A stretch of DNA of 64,000 nt from Planotetraspora silvatica (GCF_016863315.1 NZ_BOOQ01000003.1:186001-250000); one strand, 5' to 3'. Shown: positions 1 to 7,822, numbered from the stretch's first letter. The notes: generated by a model from the sequence alone, not told the origin. Made by a program: numbers and translations.

Positions 1-231
1 AATGAATAGTGTCACACGCACTAGTGTCTCTGCAACTACTTCTTTCGAGACTAGTTTGGCCTCTGTCTGTGCCACGAGGTTCCGCCACCGGCGCCGGTCG
101 GCGTGGAGTCGCCGGCGGGGGACACCGGCTGTGCGTCCACGATGCGCTCCTCCGCGCGAGGCAGCCCCGCGAGGCGGTGCTTCGCAGGGCTGTCGTCGCC
201 TATAGGGGCTGTTCGTCGATGCGCGCAGCCA

Positions 232-447
232 TCAGTCGCAATGCTGGGTTTCCCAGCGTCCGGTCCGGTAGCTGTAGCACTCGTAGCAGCCGGCCCTCCA
301 GAGGCACTGGCCGGGCTGCCCCGGGGTGATGTGCTGGGCGGACGCGCAGGCGCTCGGGTCGGAGGTCTGGGCGGAGGCCTGCGCGGTGCCGGTGACGAGG
401 AGCGTGGACGCCGCCAGCGTGACGGCGAAGGCTAAACGCTTGAGCAT
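232..447 (-). CDS. small Cys-rich secreted protein
   Basis: A 71-residue protein with a clear Sec signal peptide: Lys/Arg at residues 3-4, a hydrophobic stretch about 6-20 and an Ala-x-Ala type cleavage region near residues 22-26. The mature part is only about 45 residues and has five cysteines (34, 48, 54, 57, 70), including a Cys-x2-Cys pair, plus a Trp and several aromatic residues. It should act outside the cell and is probably disulfide-bonded. A GGGAG ribosome-binding site precedes the ATG. I do not recognise the family. The odd number of cysteines leaves one unpaired unless it dimerises. Confidence 0.7.
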   Translation of the reverse strand: MLKRLAFAVTLAASTLLVTGTAQASAQTSDPSACASAQHITPGQPGQCLWRAGCYECYSYRTGRWETQHCD

Positions 448-1041
448 CAGAGATCACTCCCTGAGGTGAGGACCGAACCCCCGATTGACGGGGATGACGA
501 ACGTCGGTTCCGGGTCTCGGGATACGCCGATGCGGCGCTGAACATCATTAAGACTAATCGTGGAATCAGGCGAAATCTCCCAGCCGGAGGCAAAACATTA
601 CTTCTGGCGCATCGCCGTATGAATATGATTAGCCGCATTCTCCAGAGAAATACGGTATTGCACGCCAGCTGGCTGCTGTGTGGCTTTGAACTGCGAATTC
701 GCTCCTCGACCGAGGCGATGAACGGCACTTCCCCGGGGGTTTCAATGCCGCGCCACGGGACGGGAAATGACAGGCAAGGAAATCGGCGGCATTGCCGGCA
801 GGCTCCTGTGGACACCGCGGCGCCGCCGGCTGATCCGAACGCAATCTCTCCCGTAGGTGGATGACAACCCACAGCAAAGGGGGCCCGGCGACGGAAAGCG
901 CAAAGTCATGTCGCTCCTCTAAATGGCCGTCCTGCCGTCTCAATATCCGCCAACTTGCCTAGACGTGCCTGGATCTCAATGCCCACGATGGTTGGAGATC
1001 CGAAATCGCTGCAGGTCATGGCGATTCGGGGAGGAGGCAGC
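448..1041. other. long AT-richer gap without a recognisable gene
   Basis: About 590 bases separate the secreted protein from the repeat protein. Between roughly 480 and 950 the base composition is visibly less GC-rich than in the genes around it. Open frames exist on both strands (447-872 minus, 466-864 plus), but neither shows family motifs or a convincing ribosome-binding site. The gap must hold the promoter of the minus-strand secreted protein and of the repeat protein at 1042. Confidence 0.5.
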
Positions 1042-1503
1042 ATGCCCAAGAATCGGCTGTCGGTGCCATTAGGTGCCGCGGTGCTCGGGGCTCTGGCGTT
1101 TGGGCTTACTCAGGCGCCGAATGGCTCCGCGGGCCTGAACTCGATGAACACGACCACGACGCTCAGCATGTCGAACCATGCGAAGGCGGCCGCGGTGACT
1201 CCGGTGCAACCTCCGCCAGGCCCTGACCGTGCCCGGGAGGAGCGCCGCTTCCACGAGCGGTTCAGCGAGGAGCGCTACCGCGAGCGCTTCAGGGAGGACC
1301 GGCGCTCCCGTGACCGGTTCAGGGGGGACAGGCGCTTCCACGAGCGGTTCAGAGAGAACCGGCGCTTCCACGAGCGGTTCAGGGAGGAGCGGCCGTTCCG
1401 TGAGCGGTTCAGGGAGGAGCGGCCGTTCCGTGAGCGGTTCGGCGAGGACCGGCGCTCCCGCGACCGGTTCAGGGAGGACCGGCCGTTCCGCGACCGGTTC
1501 TGA
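1042..1503 (+). CDS. exported Arg/Glu/Phe decapeptide-repeat protein
   Basis: The start is the ATG at 1042, behind a GAGGAGG ribosome-binding site at 1031; the frame is open farther upstream without such a site. The 153-residue product has a basic N-terminus and a hydrophobic segment (residues 7-24) that could be a signal peptide or anchor, a Thr/Ser-Ala-Pro linker, and from about residue 63 to the C-terminus roughly eight copies of a ten-residue unit of the form Glu-Arg-Phe-Arg-Glu-Glu-Arg-Pro-Phe-Arg. The tail is almost only charged residues plus Phe, and likely forms a long amphipathic helix or binds polyanions. I do not know a function. Confidence 0.6.
   Translation: MPKNRLSVPLGAAVLGALAFGLTQAPNGSAGLNSMNTTTTLSMSNHAKAAAVTPVQPPPGPDRAREERRFHERFSEERYRERFREDRRSRDRFRGDRRFHERFRENRRFHERFREERPFRERFREERPFRERFGEDRRSRDRFREDRPFRDRF
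1248..1503 (+). repeat. 30-bp tandem coding repeat
   Basis: The 3' half of the repeat-protein gene is built of about eight tandem 30-bp units. Some neighbouring units (around 1370-1440) are identical, others differ at a few bases. Near-identity at the DNA level suggests recent expansion by slippage or unequal crossing-over. Confidence 0.75.
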
Positions 1504-1692
1504 GAGGAGGGTCAGGAGCGGTCACCTCTGACCCCAGGTCAGGCGTGGGCGGCCGTTCGCAGGGCGAACTCACCCTGTAGCGGTCGCCCACCCGGCGAAG
1601 GCTCCAACCCGAGAAAGCCTCGACCAGGACGCCCTACGACCTGCTCGGCGGAACCCGGCTCGTCCCGGGACTCCGCGAAGTATCGTCCGGCC

Positions 1693-2049
1693 ATGGCCGA
1701 TGATCCGCTGGAGTCACTGCGCCGGCTCTGCCTCGCGCTCCCCGAGACCACCGAACGCCTCAGCCATGGCGCGCCGACCTGGTTCGTCCAGGACAAGAAG
1801 ACGTTCGTGACGTACGCCGACCACCACCACGGCGCCCGGCTCGCGTTCTGGTGCGCCGCCCCGCCCGGCACCCAGGAGGCACTGCTGGCCGAGGCTCCCG
1901 AGCGCTTCTTCCGCCCGCCGTACGTCGGCCACCGCGGTTGGCTCGGCGTCTACCTCGACGTCCCCCTGGACTGGGCCGAGATCTGCGAGATCGTCACGGA
2001 CGCCTACCGGACCATCGCGCCCAAGCGCCTGATCGCCCGCCTGGAGTGA
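1693..2049 (+). CDS. MmcQ/YjbR family protein
   Basis: This 118-residue protein has the layout of the MmcQ/YjbR family: an N-terminal Leu-Pro-Glu-Thr turn, a Thr-Trp-Phe-Val strand followed by Lys-Lys-Thr-Phe, and a C-terminal Arg-Gly-Trp-Leu-Gly-Val-Tyr-Leu-Asp segment before an Asp-Trp-Ala-Glu-Ile helix. The fold is a double-wing structure resembling CyaY; DNA binding has been proposed, but the cellular role is unknown. It stands alone, converging on the sigma-factor operon. The ATG has only a weak ribosome-binding site. Confidence 0.85.
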   Translation: MADDPLESLRRLCLALPETTERLSHGAPTWFVQDKKTFVTYADHHHGARLAFWCAAPPGTQEALLAEAPERFFRPPYVGHRGWLGVYLDVPLDWAEICEIVTDAYRTIAPKRLIARLE

Positions 2050-2068
2050 GTGCGGCCCGGTGCTGCCG

Positions 2069-3286
2069 TCAATGAGCCAGTAGCCGGTTGCGCAGGAAAC
2101 GGCGCTCGGCGTCGGTGGGTGCGAGGTCGAGCGCCGAGCGGTAGCTGTCGGCCGCCTCCTGTGCTCGGCCGGCGCGTCGCAGCAGGTCGGCGCGTGTGGC
2201 GTGCAACAGGTAGTAGTCGTTGAGCTGTCCGGTCCCGGCGATCGCGTCGACCAGGGGTAGCGCCGCCTCGGGACCGTCGGCCATGCCGATCGCCACGGCA
2301 CGGTTCAGGTCCACGATCGGGCTCGGTGCGATGCGCGCGAGCTGCGTGTACAGCCCGACGATCTGCGGCCAGTCCGTCTGGGCCGCGAGCGGCGCGGTCG
2401 CGTGGCACGCCGCGATGGCCGCCTGGAGCTGGAACGGCCCGGCGCGCCGCCGGCGTAGCGCTCGCTCGCAGATCGCGGCGCCTTCCGCAATCTGCGCCTG
2501 ATCCCACAGCGAGCGGTCCTGTTCGGCCAGGGTGACCAGATCGCCGGCCGCGTCCATGCGCGCCGGCCGCCGGGCGTCGTGCAGCAACATCAGCGCGAGC
2601 ATTCCGTGAGCTTCGGGTTCGTCGGGCATCAACGCGGCCAGCACTCGAGAGAGACGGATGGCCTCCTGGCACAGCCGGGCCTTCCTCGGGTCTCCGTATC
2701 CTTCGTTGAACAGCAGATAGAGCACGTGGAGCACGGCGGGAAGGCGGTCCGGGAGCAGGTGCGCGGGCGGCACCCGGAACGGGATGCCCGCGTGCGCGAC
2801 CTTCTGTTTGGCCCGGAAGAGGCGCTGGCCCATGGTGCGTTCCGGCACCAGGAACGCACGCGCGATCTCGGCGGTGCTCATGCCGGCCAGGCTCCGCAGG
2901 GTCAGCGCCACCTGGGCCTCGAGACTCAGCGATGGGTGGCAGCAGGTGAACATGAGCTCCAGGCGCTCGTCGGGGATCTCGCTGTCGCGCAGGTAGGGCG
3001 ACGGCTCCGGGTCCATCGCGGCCACCTCCCGCAGCTTCGCCGCCTCAGTCGACGCGCGACGCATCCGGTCGATCGCGTGGTGGCGAGCCGTGGTGGTCAG
3101 CCACGCCAGTGGCTGGTCCGGTACGCCTGATTCCGGCCACCTTTGGAGCGCCTTCGCGAACGCGTCCTGCGTACACTCTTCGGCCAGGTCCCAGTCGCCG
3201 CCGGTGAACCGGATCATGGTGGCCACGATCCGGCTCCACCCGTCGGCGTAGATCCCGGCGATCCGGTCCTTCACCTGACCCGTCAC
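2069..3286 (-). CDS. ECF42-type RNA polymerase sigma factor
   Basis: A 405-residue sigma factor with a GTG start. Region 2 covers about residues 10-80 (the Gln-Asp-Ala-Phe and Ala-Trp-Leu-Thr-Thr-Thr-Ala-Arg blocks) and region 4 about 110-165 ([10 protein letters not shown] helix). A long C-terminal extension with the Leu-Tyr-Leu-Leu-Phe-Asn-Glu-Gly-Tyr motif and TPR-like helices marks the ECF42 group. Members of this group are typically coded next to YCII-domain proteins and have no classical anti-sigma factor; the YCII gene lies 21 bp upstream here, in the same operon. It should direct RNA polymerase to a small set of promoters, perhaps including its own. Confidence 0.92.
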   Translation of the reverse strand: MTGQVKDRIAGIYADGWSRIVATMIRFTGGDWDLAEECTQDAFAKALQRWPESGVPDQPLAWLTTTARHHAIDRMRRASTEAAKLREVAAMDPEPSPYLRDSEIPDERLELMFTCCHPSLSLEAQVALTLRSLAGMSTAEIARAFLVPERTMGQRLFRAKQKVAHAGIPFRVPPAHLLPDRLPAVLHVLYLLFNEGYGDPRKARLCQEAIRLSRVLAALMPDEPEAHGMLALMLLHDARRPARMDAAGDLVTLAEQDRSLWDQAQIAEGAAICERALRRRRAGPFQLQAAIAACHATAPLAAQTDWPQIVGLYTQLARIAPSPIVDLNRAVAIGMADGPEAALPLVDAIAGTGQLNDYYLLHATRADLLRRAGRAQEAADSYRSALDLAPTDAERRFLRNRLLAH

Positions 3287-3307
3287 CGGCGTCGTCCGTC
3301 TCAGTCG

Positions 3308-3649
3308 CTAGTCCTCGTCGTCCGGCCAGAACGGACGCAGTTCGATCATCCCCGCCCACGCCATCGGGTGCTTGGACGCGACGTCGATGGCTTCGTCGAG
3401 GTCGGCGCACTCGATGATGTCGAAGCCGGCTATCTGGTCCTTGGTCTCCGCGTAAGGGCCGTCGGTCAGCAGCACCTCGCGATTGCGGACGCGGACCGTG
3501 GTCGCGTCGCTCGCCGGCCGGGTGCGGCTGCCCATCAGCCGGATCCCCTCGCCGTCCATCTCCTTGACCCAGTCCTCGACATCCGGGGCGCCGTCGTCCT
3601 GGCCGGGCGTGTAGCTCGGGTCGGTGCACACCAGCATCAGGTACTTCAT
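3308..3649 (-). CDS. YCII-domain (DGPF) protein
   Basis: This 113-residue protein starts with Met-Lys-Tyr-Leu-Met-Leu and contains the Thr-Asp-Gly-Pro-Tyr-Ala-Glu-Thr-Lys motif (residues 62-70) typical of DGPF/YCII proteins. The start at 3649 is preceded by GGAGC and overlaps the stop of the upstream SRPBCC gene (ATGA), so the two are translationally coupled. YCII proteins accompany ECF42 sigma factors and are thought to take part in the same response, but their biochemical role is not settled. Confidence 0.9.
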   Translation of the reverse strand: MKYLMLVCTDPSYTPGQDDGAPDVEDWVKEMDGEGIRLMGSRTRPASDATTVRVRNREVLLTDGPYAETKDQIAGFDIIECADLDEAIDVASKHPMAWAGMIELRPFWPDDED

Positions 3650-4149
3650 CGGGCTGCTCCTATCGTGGAATCGGTAGTGGCCATCGCGGTGATCGTGGTG
3701 GTCATGTTCCGGCACAGGGTGACCAGACGGTTGTTGAGCCCCTGCGGATCGGCCTCGGCACCGTCGCGGGCGCCGCTGGCGCCGGGGCCGTGGGTGAACG
3801 AGTGACGGACCAGGGTGCTCCCCGGCTCGCCGCCCTCGCGCAGCTCGTAGCGCCACGTCGAGCCGACCAGGCCGGCGTCGTCCAGAACCGTCCAGGCGAA
3901 GACGCTCGGCCGTTCCGCTTCTATGACCACGCAGGTCACCATACTTTCGAATCCGCTGGGGAACCGGTTGCGGCCGATGAATCGGGCACCCGGCACCGGG
4001 CCTCGGGCGCCGTCGCACCAGGAGCCGCCGGTGGCCTCCGGGCTCCACTCGCCGATCCGGCCCACCGCGGTGACCAGGTCCCACATCCGCTCGCGTGGTA
4101 TCGGGACGGTCAGGGCGACCGCTACCTGTGCCCCGGTGACCATGTCCAT
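3646..4149 (-). CDS. SRPBCC family ligand-binding protein
   Basis: The 167-residue protein has the START/polyketide-cyclase fold signature: Pro-Ile-Pro-Arg-Glu-Arg-Met-Trp-Asp-Leu-Val near the N-terminus, Trp-Ser-Pro-Glu, a Gly-Ala-Arg-Phe-Ile-Gly-Arg-Asn strand, and a Phe-Ala-Trp-Thr-Val-Leu strand followed by Thr-Trp-Arg-Tyr-Glu-Leu. These proteins bind hydrophobic ligands in a helix-grip pocket. It is the first gene of the SRPBCC > YCII > ECF42 operon, which suggests it senses or handles the inducing compound; that is inference. A strong inverted repeat lies just upstream of its start. Confidence 0.85.
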   Translation of the reverse strand: MDMVTGAQVAVALTVPIPRERMWDLVTAVGRIGEWSPEATGGSWCDGARGPVPGARFIGRNRFPSGFESMVTCVVIEAERPSVFAWTVLDDAGLVGSTWRYELREGGEPGSTLVRHSFTHGPGASGARDGAEADPQGLNNRLVTLCRNMTTTITAMATTDSTIGAAR

Positions 4150-4163
4150 GAGTGTTCTCCTCT

Positions 4164-4191
4164 CCCGTTCGTCAGATGGATGACGAACGGG
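4164..4191. promoter_or_regulatory. 10-bp-arm inverted repeat upstream of the ECF42 operon
   Basis: CCCGTTCGTC at 4164-4173 and GACGAACGGG at 4182-4191 are perfect complements separated by 8 bp. The repeat lies 15-42 bp upstream of the first start codon (4149), so it is either an operator overlapping the promoter or a hairpin in the 5' leader. Confidence 0.6.
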
Positions 4192-4210
4192 CGGGGCGCT
4201 CCACTACAGC

Positions 4211-4222
4211 TCACATCAAGAT
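4211..4222. promoter_or_regulatory. 12-mer shared with the glyoxalase-gene promoter
   Basis: TCACATCAAGAT lies about 62-73 bp upstream of the SRPBCC start. Its reverse complement, ATCTTGATGTGA, lies at 7823-7834 upstream of the glyoxalase-like gene. Possible shared regulator site; chance is not excluded. Confidence 0.3.
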
Positions 4223-4280
4223 TCTTTTCGCGGAGCCGGTCAGCCGGGACGGCCGCGATCAAGTCGGCTCGGCCGGCGGA

Positions 4281-5025
4281 TCACAAGAAGCCCGGTCCTC
4301 GGGTGTCGGCCCGGAACGAGCACCGCCCGTGCGTCCATTCCCGGAGCTTTTCGTCGACTTCCGCCAGCGGCACGCCATGGACCTGGTGGAGGTTGATGGC
4401 CACTGGAGTACCGAATGCCAACTCGTGCGAAAGCAGGTCGACATCGACGTGCTCACCATCCGCGGCGGCGGCCCGGGCCAGTTCTTCAGCGACCGCGCGG
4501 GCGCGGTTCGGGGGGACAGGCCTCACGTGGATCGAGGCGGGCAGCGCGTCCATGACGGCGGCGGGATGTAGGTCGACACACCACAAAAGATGTCCGTCGT
4601 CATTCGGCCGGTAGCCGCAACCCTCGACCAGGCCCCACGGAACGTGGAGCGGAAACGTGCCGGTGAAGGCGCCGCTGTAGTCCAGGCCTGTGGGAGTCAG
4701 CCGCATTCGCCGGCACCCCCCGCCGCCGCCAGTACGCCCAATTCATGAGGAGCTCCACGTGGGCTCCCACCACCCAGAACACCAACAGGAGGAGCAGGCC
4801 TCCCGCCGCGTAGGTCAAGCCGAGGGCTAATCCGTGAATCTGCTGTGAGACCCACCGGAGCGCCAGGTATCCCCCGGCGAGCACAGCCACGGCCAGGCAG
4901 AGGATCACGACGCTCGGCAACGGCCGGTCCTTGCTGGTGATCAGCAGGTACTGCTCGCCGGGCGGGCTCGTCTCCATCAACCTCCGTCCCGGGTCGTCGT
5001 CCTCGACCGTTTCCGCATCCTTCAC
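4281..5025 (-). pseudogene. two-TM protein with PH-like C-terminus, apparently frameshifted
   Basis: Two reading frames overlap by 107 bases here. The upstream frame (GTG at 5025, open to 4600) codes a short acidic head, two membrane helices (about residues 38-57 and 68-88) and then turns into Arg-rich sequence. The second frame (ATG at 4706, ends 4281) begins with a Leu-Thr-Pro-Thr-Gly-Leu-Asp-Tyr and Val-Pro-Trp-Gly-Leu-Val-Glu-Gly pattern typical of bacterial PH-like domains that follow paired membrane helices. The change of frame falls at a run of six G (minus strand; 4716-4721). I read this as one gene of about 240 codons broken by a one-base slip. Alternatives are two truly overlapping genes or programmed frameshifting. 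Confidence 0.55.
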
Positions 5026-5121
5026 GGCGTGAGATCGATGTCGAGCGCCTCATGGCCCGTTATCTCACACCGAAGCGGGCAGGCCAAGATCGCGCCGCAC
5101 GTCGACCGCCATCCGGCACGG

Positions 5122-6087
5122 TCAGGGACGCGGGCCCTCGCCTGCCGCCAGCAGTCGCGACCCGACGACGCGCGCGACCTCCTGGAGCTCGGGGCACCTC
5201 ACGATCCGGTACGCCGCCGGGATCGCCGCGAGCTGCTCGGCGTACCACCACGGGTTGCTGGTGCTGCCGACCAGGCGAGTGGTCTCGGCATCGAGCGGCT
5301 CGAGTCGTCCGAGGGTGCGGGGGAGGCAACGCGCCACGGTGTCGACGGGTGCGTCGATCACGACCTCGGCGTCGTACTCCCAGCCGACGGCCAGATGGTC
5401 CTCGAGCATGGCGACCGGGTCGAGGTCGGCGGGTGGGCTGAAGATGTCGTCGAGCACCTCGACTCCCTGGACCCGGTCGATCCGGTACGCCCGGCGGGCG
5501 TCCTTGCTGTGCGACCAGCACAGCAGGTACCACCGGCCGTGGCGGACGACGACCGCCCACGGGTCGACCTCGGTGACCCACTCCGACCCGGCCTCGGAGC
5601 GGTAGCCGAGCCGTACCCGCCGGTGGTTCGAGCAGGCCTGCACGAGGGCGGTCGTGGTCTCGGGGTCGGGCCGGGCGGCGGCGCGATCGGGAGCGGGCGC
5701 CGTGGTCCGGCGTACGGCCTCGGCGTGCGCGGCCACGGACTCGGGGAGCGCTCGCACGATCTTGCCGAGCGCGCTGCCGACCGGGTCCGTGGGATCGCTC
5801 GCGTCGTGATGGCCGTCGAGCACGGCCATGACCAGGCCGAGGGCCTCGACGGCGCTGAACATCAGGGGCGGAAGCCGGAGGCCGCGGCCGACGCGGTAGC
5901 CGCCGTAGGGCCCGCGGACGGACTCGATCGGGATGCCGGCCTCGCGGAGGATGCCGACGTACCGCCGGGCTGCCCGCTCCGACACACCGAGCTTGTCGGC
6001 CAGCCGATCCGCGGTGATGCCCGGGCTGCCCTGGACCAGTTCGAGGGCCATCAGCGCCCGGGCCGTCGGGCTCGCGTCGGATTTCAC
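5122..6087 (-). CDS. WYL-domain transcriptional regulator (YafY/PafBC type)
   Basis: A regulator of about 321 residues starting at the GTG at 6087, behind GAGGGTG. A longer frame from 6135 is open but would place a palindrome inside the coding region. The N-terminus is a winged helix-turn-helix (Thr-Ala-Asp-Arg-Leu-Ala-Asp-Lys-Leu-Gly-Val-Ser-Glu-Arg-Ala-Ala-Arg-Arg-Tyr), followed by Gly-Pro-Tyr-Gly-Gly-Tyr-Arg-Val-Gly and a WYL domain in which Trp-Tyr-Leu-Leu-Cys-Trp is visible. WYL proteins bind nucleic-acid-like or nucleotide ligands and often regulate themselves. Confidence 0.9.
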   Translation of the reverse strand: MKSDASPTARALMALELVQGSPGITADRLADKLGVSERAARRYVGILREAGIPIESVRGPYGGYRVGRGLRLPPLMFSAVEALGLVMAVLDGHHDASDPTDPVGSALGKIVRALPESVAAHAEAVRRTTAPAPDRAAARPDPETTTALVQACSNHRRVRLGYRSEAGSEWVTEVDPWAVVVRHGRWYLLCWSHSKDARRAYRIDRVQGVEVLDDIFSPPADLDPVAMLEDHLAVGWEYDAEVVIDAPVDTVARCLPRTLGRLEPLDAETTRLVGSTSNPWWYAEQLAAIPAAYRIVRCPELQEVARVVGSRLLAAGEGPRP

Positions 6088-6098
6088 CGCACCCTCAC

Positions 6099-6123
6099 AT
6101 TCCGGAAGCAGAACATCCGGAAT
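6099..6123. promoter_or_regulatory. palindrome upstream of the WYL regulator
   Basis: ATTCCGGA (6099-6106) and TCCGGAAT (6116-6123) form an 8-bp inverted repeat with a 9-bp spacer, centred about 24 bp upstream of the GTG start at 6087. Position and symmetry suggest an autoregulatory operator. Confidence 0.55.
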
Positions 6124-6147
6124 GGAACCTAACACGCGACGGTCCCC

Positions 6148-6537
6148 TCAGCGTCGGGCGCTTGCGCAGGTGATGCAGGTCTTCGCCGCTGGACGGACCT
6201 TCAGCCGTTCGACCGCTACGGGGCGTCCGCACCTCTCGCACACCCCGTACGTCCCGTCGTCGAGCCGTTCCATGGCCGTGTCCAAATCGGCGAGATGACT
6301 CTGCGCCTGGTCGAGCAGGGCTTGGACATGGGCGCGCTCGAAGGCGGTGGACGAACCCTCGGGGTCGTGCTCGTCATCGGTGGCCACCAGCGCGGACGAC
6401 TCGACGATGGCGTCCCAGTCGCGCGTCAGCGAAGCGACTCGCGCCATGGTCCGCTCACGGTCGGCGCCGAGGAGATCCCGCATGGTCGCCTGCTCGGAGG
6501 GGGAAAGAGCGGCGCCCTGAGATCGCTCAGCCATCAC
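6148..6537 (-). CDS. DksA/TraR family zinc-finger protein
   Basis: A 129-residue protein. An acidic helical region (residues 60-95, with the Leu-Asp-Asp-Gly-Thr-Tyr-Gly-Val turn) leads into a C4 zinc finger with Cys100, Cys103, Cys121 and Cys124. This is the C-terminal half of the DksA/TraR fold. Relatives bind RNA polymerase through the secondary channel or act in general stress responses. Actinobacterial versions lack the long DksA coiled coil, so the role cannot be transferred from Escherichia coli DksA. Confidence 0.88.
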   Translation of the reverse strand: MMAERSQGAALSPSEQATMRDLLGADRERTMARVASLTRDWDAIVESSALVATDDEHDPEGSSTAFERAHVQALLDQAQSHLADLDTAMERLDDGTYGVCERCGRPVAVERLKVRPAAKTCITCASARR

Positions 6538-6660
6538 GATTCCACCTCCTCACGATCGAACTCGATTTCATCACCAGACGACCACGCCGTCGATGACGCG
6601 GGCTTGTTCGACGCCGTGAATGATGTCGCCCGGACGGAACCGGATGTGGTCGTCCCTCCA

Positions 6661-7353
6661 TCACTGCGATCGGGTGAGCCGGAACCCGAGGTCGTCGATG
6701 CGGAAGGTCGGGTGACTCTTGCGGCGGCAGGACGCCCGGCATCCACGGGGTCGATCATGCGCGCCTCCGCCGCGGAAGACGCGGTACGGCCCGTAGACGC
6801 CGGGATCGTAGAGGTCCCAGCACCACTCCCACACGTTGCCGATCATGTCGTAGAGGCCCCACGCGTTCGGCGCCCTGGTCGCGACGTCGTGTATCTCACC
6901 GCCGGAGTTCTCGCGGTACCAGGCGATCTCGTCCAGCTCTCCGTAGCGGACGCCGGAGGTCCCGGCCCTGCACGCGTACTCCCACTCCGCCTCGGACGGG
7001 AGGCGGTAGCCGTCCGCCTCCCGGTCGCAGACCACGTCCTGCCCGTCGGGGTCGTCGCCCATCGAGTAGCAGGGTTCGAGCCCCGTCGCCTGCGAGAGCA
7101 GGTTGCAGAACCGAACGGCCTCCTTCCAGGAGACCTCGGTCACCGGCGTGCACGGCCCCGCCGGGCTCGCGGGCGCCTCATCTCGAACGGCGCGATACAG
7201 CTCGCGGGTCACGGGATACGGCGCCAGCAGGAAGGCCCCGACCTCGACCTTCCAGTCCGTCCTCGTGCCCTCGTCCCGCAGGACGATCTCCCCGGCAGGG
7301 ATCTCGATCATGCGCTCGGCGATCTCCTCGGGCGGCGTCGATTCGATGCTCAT
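6661..7353 (-). CDS. formylglycine-generating-enzyme-like (SUMF1) protein
   Basis: A 230-residue protein. I chose the ATG at 7353 because GGGAGAGG lies 9 bp upstream; an in-frame ATG at 7374 is possible. The sequence follows the FGE-sulfatase domain: Tyr-Pro-Val-Thr-Arg-Glu-Leu-Tyr, Pro-Val-Thr-Glu-Val-Ser-Trp, Tyr-Arg-Leu-Pro-Ser-Glu-Ala-Glu-Trp-Glu-Tyr-Ala-Cys-Arg-Ala-Gly, Gly-Leu-Tyr-Asp-Met-Ile-Gly-Asn-Val-Trp-Glu-Trp and the final Leu-Gly-Phe-Arg-Leu. True FGE oxidises a sulfatase Cys with two copper-binding cysteines spaced five apart. Here the pair is spaced four (Cys-Arg-Ala-Ser-Cys), and no sulfatase gene is nearby. It may instead be one of the many SUMF1-fold proteins with other roles. 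Confidence 0.85.
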   Translation of the reverse strand: MSIESTPPEEIAERMIEIPAGEIVLRDEGTRTDWKVEVGAFLLAPYPVTRELYRAVRDEAPASPAGPCTPVTEVSWKEAVRFCNLLSQATGLEPCYSMGDDPDGQDVVCDREADGYRLPSEAEWEYACRAGTSGVRYGELDEIAWYRENSGGEIHDVATRAPNAWGLYDMIGNVWEWCWDLYDPGVYGPYRVFRGGGAHDRPRGCRASCRRKSHPTFRIDDLGFRLTRSQ

Positions 7354-7446
7354 CTCGCAGATCCTCTCCCGCATGTCGAGTGCTCAACTTCACCTGATCG
7401 GCGAGGGAAAGCCGACCCGGTACGGACGCCGACCCGATCCTCGTCG

Positions 7447-7800
7447 TCAGGCGAGCGGTTCGAGGAACTCCAGACGGTTGCCGTGAGGGTCCTCGCTGTA
7501 GAAGCGGCGCATCCCCGGGAAGTCGTCGTCGAAGATGACGGGATACCCGGCCTCGCTCAGGCGCCGGGCCCACTCGTCGATCTCCTGGACCAGGAGACCG
7601 GGATGCGCCTTGCGGGCCGGACGGAAGTCGGATTCGACGCCCAGGTGCAACTCGATGCCGTGGCCGCGGAACCAGCACCCGCCACGTGCGGCGAGCACGG
7701 GAGGCTTGGGGATCTCGGCCAGACCGAGCACGCCTTCATAGAAGACCCGGAGGGCGGGTTCGCTTCCGGGGGGACAGGCCAATTGGACGTGATGCAACAT
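7447..7800 (-). CDS. VOC-family glyoxalase/dioxygenase-like protein
   Basis: A 117-residue single-module VOC protein starting at the ATG at 7800 behind GGAG. It opens with Met-Leu-His-His-Val-Gln-Leu, has Phe-Tyr-Glu-Gly-Val-Leu-Gly-Leu and His-Leu-Gly-Val-Glu in the middle, and ends with Phe-Tyr-Ser-Glu-Asp-Pro-His-Gly-Asn-Arg-Leu-Glu-Phe, the usual metal-site strand. The His/Glu metal ligands appear present. The substrate is unknown; such proteins include glyoxalases, fosfomycin-type resistance enzymes and ring-cleavage dioxygenases. Confidence 0.88.
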   Translation of the reverse strand: MLHHVQLACPPGSEPALRVFYEGVLGLAEIPKPPVLAARGGCWFRGHGIELHLGVESDFRPARKAHPGLLVQEIDEWARRLSEAGYPVIFDDDFPGMRRFYSEDPHGNRLEFLEPLA

Positions 7801-7822
7801 GGACGACTCCTGCCCCCCATTC

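Noticed and set aside
447-872. 141-codon and 132-codon frames on opposite strands in the AT-richer gap
   Set aside because: They overlap each other, have no convincing ribosome-binding sites or family motifs, and neither looks like a real protein.
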